Virus record (IMG/VR): IMGVR_UViG_3300025921_000017
Location: 1-59,375 of that record
Reading direction: 5' to 3' (one strand)
DNA length: 59,375 bases
Source of the DNA: a virus
Shown piece by piece: positions 57,750 to 59,375 of the stretch. How positions within the stretch are numbered: position 1 is the stretch's first letter; each line of letters opens with the position of its first letter. A program made the translations under genes and the position numbers. The notes under the pieces were generated by a model that worked only from the letters and a program-made list of their open reading frames with translations, searched no databases and had not been told where the DNA came from.

Positions 57750-59375
57750 CTAAATTAACGAATCTGCGTTGGCCCCCGTGGTAAATACAGTGTTATTGAG
57801 CACCTGGCGCGTGATTCCGACGTCAATAGCAGAGTACTGCAAGCTTCCATCACCATAGTGCGCGCCAGGCACACCGAGGCTATTACCTAGAAGCTTGAAG
57901 CTGTTTACCGTTCCACCGGCACCTCCAGTTCTGATGTTAAAGAGTGGGCCACCGCCGTTGAGGTAAGAGTCTTTGCAGATGAAGTTTGTAATCGGACCAA
58001 AGTCGCCCTGAACGTTGATAGCACAGGTCTGCGTCTGATCAAGGTCGATGTAACAGTGACTGACTGTCGAGTTCGACCCTTCAGAACACTCCACTCCGTC
58101 GTAGTGAGGTGATCCACCGCTTGACGTGAATGTGTGCATCCAGGAATCGCTGATCGTGCAATTTCCACCGAGGCGCACTGCGTTCTCGCCGTGGTGGATA
58201 TTGCATCTAGCAGCCGTCCAGGAAACGGTGCCACTTCGGTACTGCGACCTGATGCCACCCGCTGAAGAAGAGTTGCAGTTGATCTCACAGTCAGTGATGG
58301 TGACCGAGGCAGGGCCTGAGAATCCGATGTCGATGCCCCACTCGCCAACACCTGCAAGGATGCGACACTTTCTGATGATCACGCCTGTGTGATCGACATA
58401 GATGGAACCAGTCACATCTAGAGAATCAATCACCTGGTTATCGGCAGACGTATGAAAACCTGCCGATGCAGTCAGTGTCGTACCAGCAGGCACTCCAGTG
58501 AAAGCTGATGGGTTGTCGAAGAATCCCTGACCGGCAGAGTGAAACTCAAGGCCGACATAAAAGCTTGCTGTTGAAGTACTCGTCGGACGAGTGAGCGAGC
58601 TCCCGGTGGTAAATCGCCCGCCTGTTACCACAGTGTGCGAAGGAGAATTGTCGATCGCAGTTGCAGCCTCGCCCGTGGTGAACGAGTAAGCACCAGTCGG
58701 ATCGAAGTATGCGATGGTATAGGTTTGCCCAGTATTCATGGTCACTGTTGCAGAGAAGTCAACCCAGATCCAGCCGATTGCATCTGCTGACGTCTGAAGT
58801 CTTGATCCGCTCGCAATCAGCGTGCCTGAGCCGTCATAGAGTCCGACGAAGATTGTCCGCGTATCGTTCTGAGTACCCTGTCGCCAGTAGCGCGCCCTTG
58901 TCGAGGTGCACGTCTTGTCAACCGTGAACGCCATGCCGACTGTGATCGGAGAATCAGATGCCGGCGTTGCGGGAGTTCGAGAGCCAAAGAGTGTCGTCGT
59001 AACCGCTGCAGCTGTGACCACTACAGTACAGGAAGCAGTGTCAGTGCCAGAGGTGTTTGTCGCTGTGACCGTGAAGGTGTAACTACCTACCGTTGCAGGG
59101 ATTCCCTCTAAGACGCCTGACGGGTCTAACCAGAGACCAGGTGGAAGATTGCCTGCAGTGATGGTGTAGACTGGTGTCGGACTACCTGATGCACTGAAGC
59201 TGTAGGAGTAGATCGAGTCAACAACACCACTCGGAGGTGAGTGCATGGCAAACACCGGGGCGGAAGCCGAGCTGGCAACTGTGAAGTTTACCTCGGCTAG
59301 TTCTGAACCGAAGTTATTGGTCGCCTTGACAACAAGACTCACTGAAGCCCCAGCGGTTGGGTTCCAGTGATGTCG
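57750..59375 (-). CDS. tail-spike-like protein with Ig-like, DUF4082-like and beta-helix domains (5' partial)
   Basis: The frame is open through the right edge, so the start is outside the window; 541 residues are present. Order from N to C: Ig-like repeats (SPTPVYTITAGNLPPGLWLD, YTFTVTATNTSG), a DUF4082-like domain (MAFTVDKTCTSTRARYWRQG, IFVGLYDGSGTLIASGS), then a right-handed beta-helix (VIIRKCRIL, VTITDCEINCNSS, CTISDSWMHTF, STVSHCYIDLD). Beta-helix spikes often bind or cleave surface polysaccharide. No catalytic residues were identified. Confidence 0.8.
   Translation of the reverse strand, partial: RHHWNPTAGASVSLVVKATNNFGSELAEVNFTVASSASAPVFAMHSPPSGVVDSIYSYSFSASGSPTPVYTITAGNLPPGLWLDPSGVLEGIPATVGSYTFTVTATNTSGTDTASCTVVVTAAAVTTTLFGSRTPATPASDSPITVGMAFTVDKTCTSTRARYWRQGTQNDTRTIFVGLYDGSGTLIASGSRLQTSADAIGWIWVDFSATVTMNTGQTYTIAYFDPTGAYSFTTGEAATAIDNSPSHTVVTGGRFTTGSSLTRPTSTSTASFYVGLEFHSAGQGFFDNPSAFTGVPAGTTLTASAGFHTSADNQVIDSLDVTGSIYVDHTGVIIRKCRILAGVGEWGIDIGFSGPASVTITDCEINCNSSSAGGIRSQYRSGTVSWTAARCNIHHGENAVRLGGNCTISDSWMHTFTSSGGSPHYDGVECSEGSNSTVSHCYIDLDQTQTCAINVQGDFGPITNFICKDSYLNGGGPLFNIRTGGAGGTVNSFKLLGNSLGVPGAHYGDGSLQYSAIDVGITRQVLNNTVFTTGANADSLI

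Noticed and set aside
1-59375. CRISPR arrays, insertion sequences and complete tRNA genes
   Set aside because: No regularly spaced repeats, transposase motifs or complete cloverleaf were seen by eye.

Overview
This window looks like a tailed, double-stranded DNA bacteriophage (Caudoviricetes, long non-contractile tail) that infects an actinobacterium. The evidence is a complete set of head and tail genes (terminase, portal, protease/scaffold, capsid, tail tube, frameshifted tail chaperones, tape measure) together with a WhiB-type Fe-S regulator (21038-21319). WhiB proteins are confined to actinobacteria and their phages. Frequent GTG/TTG starts, strong AGGAG ribosome sites and ATGA/GTGA stop-start overlaps fit the same picture. 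A tyrosine recombinase suggests a temperate life cycle, but I recognise no repressor.

Layout. (1) 40-23372, plus strand: early and DNA-metabolism region. It holds a membrane protein plus lipoprotein pair, an HNH endonuclease, many small uncharacterised proteins (a striking number with CxxC zinc-ribbon signatures), the integrase, a SLOG protein, an SSB-like protein, an SNF2-type helicase, excisionase-like HTH proteins, a DEDDh exonuclease, a DnaN-like sliding clamp, an HD phosphohydrolase, a RusA-like resolvase, a DNA methyltransferase, WhiB and a Cas4/RecB-like nuclease. (2) 23375-25971, minus: lysis cassette (membrane proteins, M15-type endolysin, holin-like protein). (3) 26020-51505, minus: tail, head and packaging genes. 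Reading from the right, these are a terminase-associated protein, TerL, portal, two small zinc proteins, protease/scaffold, decoration protein, capsid, connectors, tail tube, chaperones with a -1 frameshift, tape measure and tail-tip proteins. (4) 51635-52339, minus: a P/S/T-rich protein. (5) 52583-55571, plus: an archaeo-eukaryotic-type primase and a CHC2-zinc/DUF3987-like helicase, divergent from the late genes. (6) 55462-59375, minus: small proteins, a structural-looking beta-rich protein, a secreted protein with a degenerate metalloprotease motif, and a beta-helix tail-spike-like protein that runs off the right edge.

How they work together. The primase, helicase, SSB and sliding clamp would build a phage replication apparatus around the host polymerase, since no DNA polymerase is visible here. 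The Cas4-like nuclease, SNF2 helicase and RusA form a recombination set. Late genes probably start from a divergent promoter region near 52340-52582 and are punctuated by GC-rich hairpins around the most highly expressed structural genes. I could not run any search. All family assignments come from motif reading.
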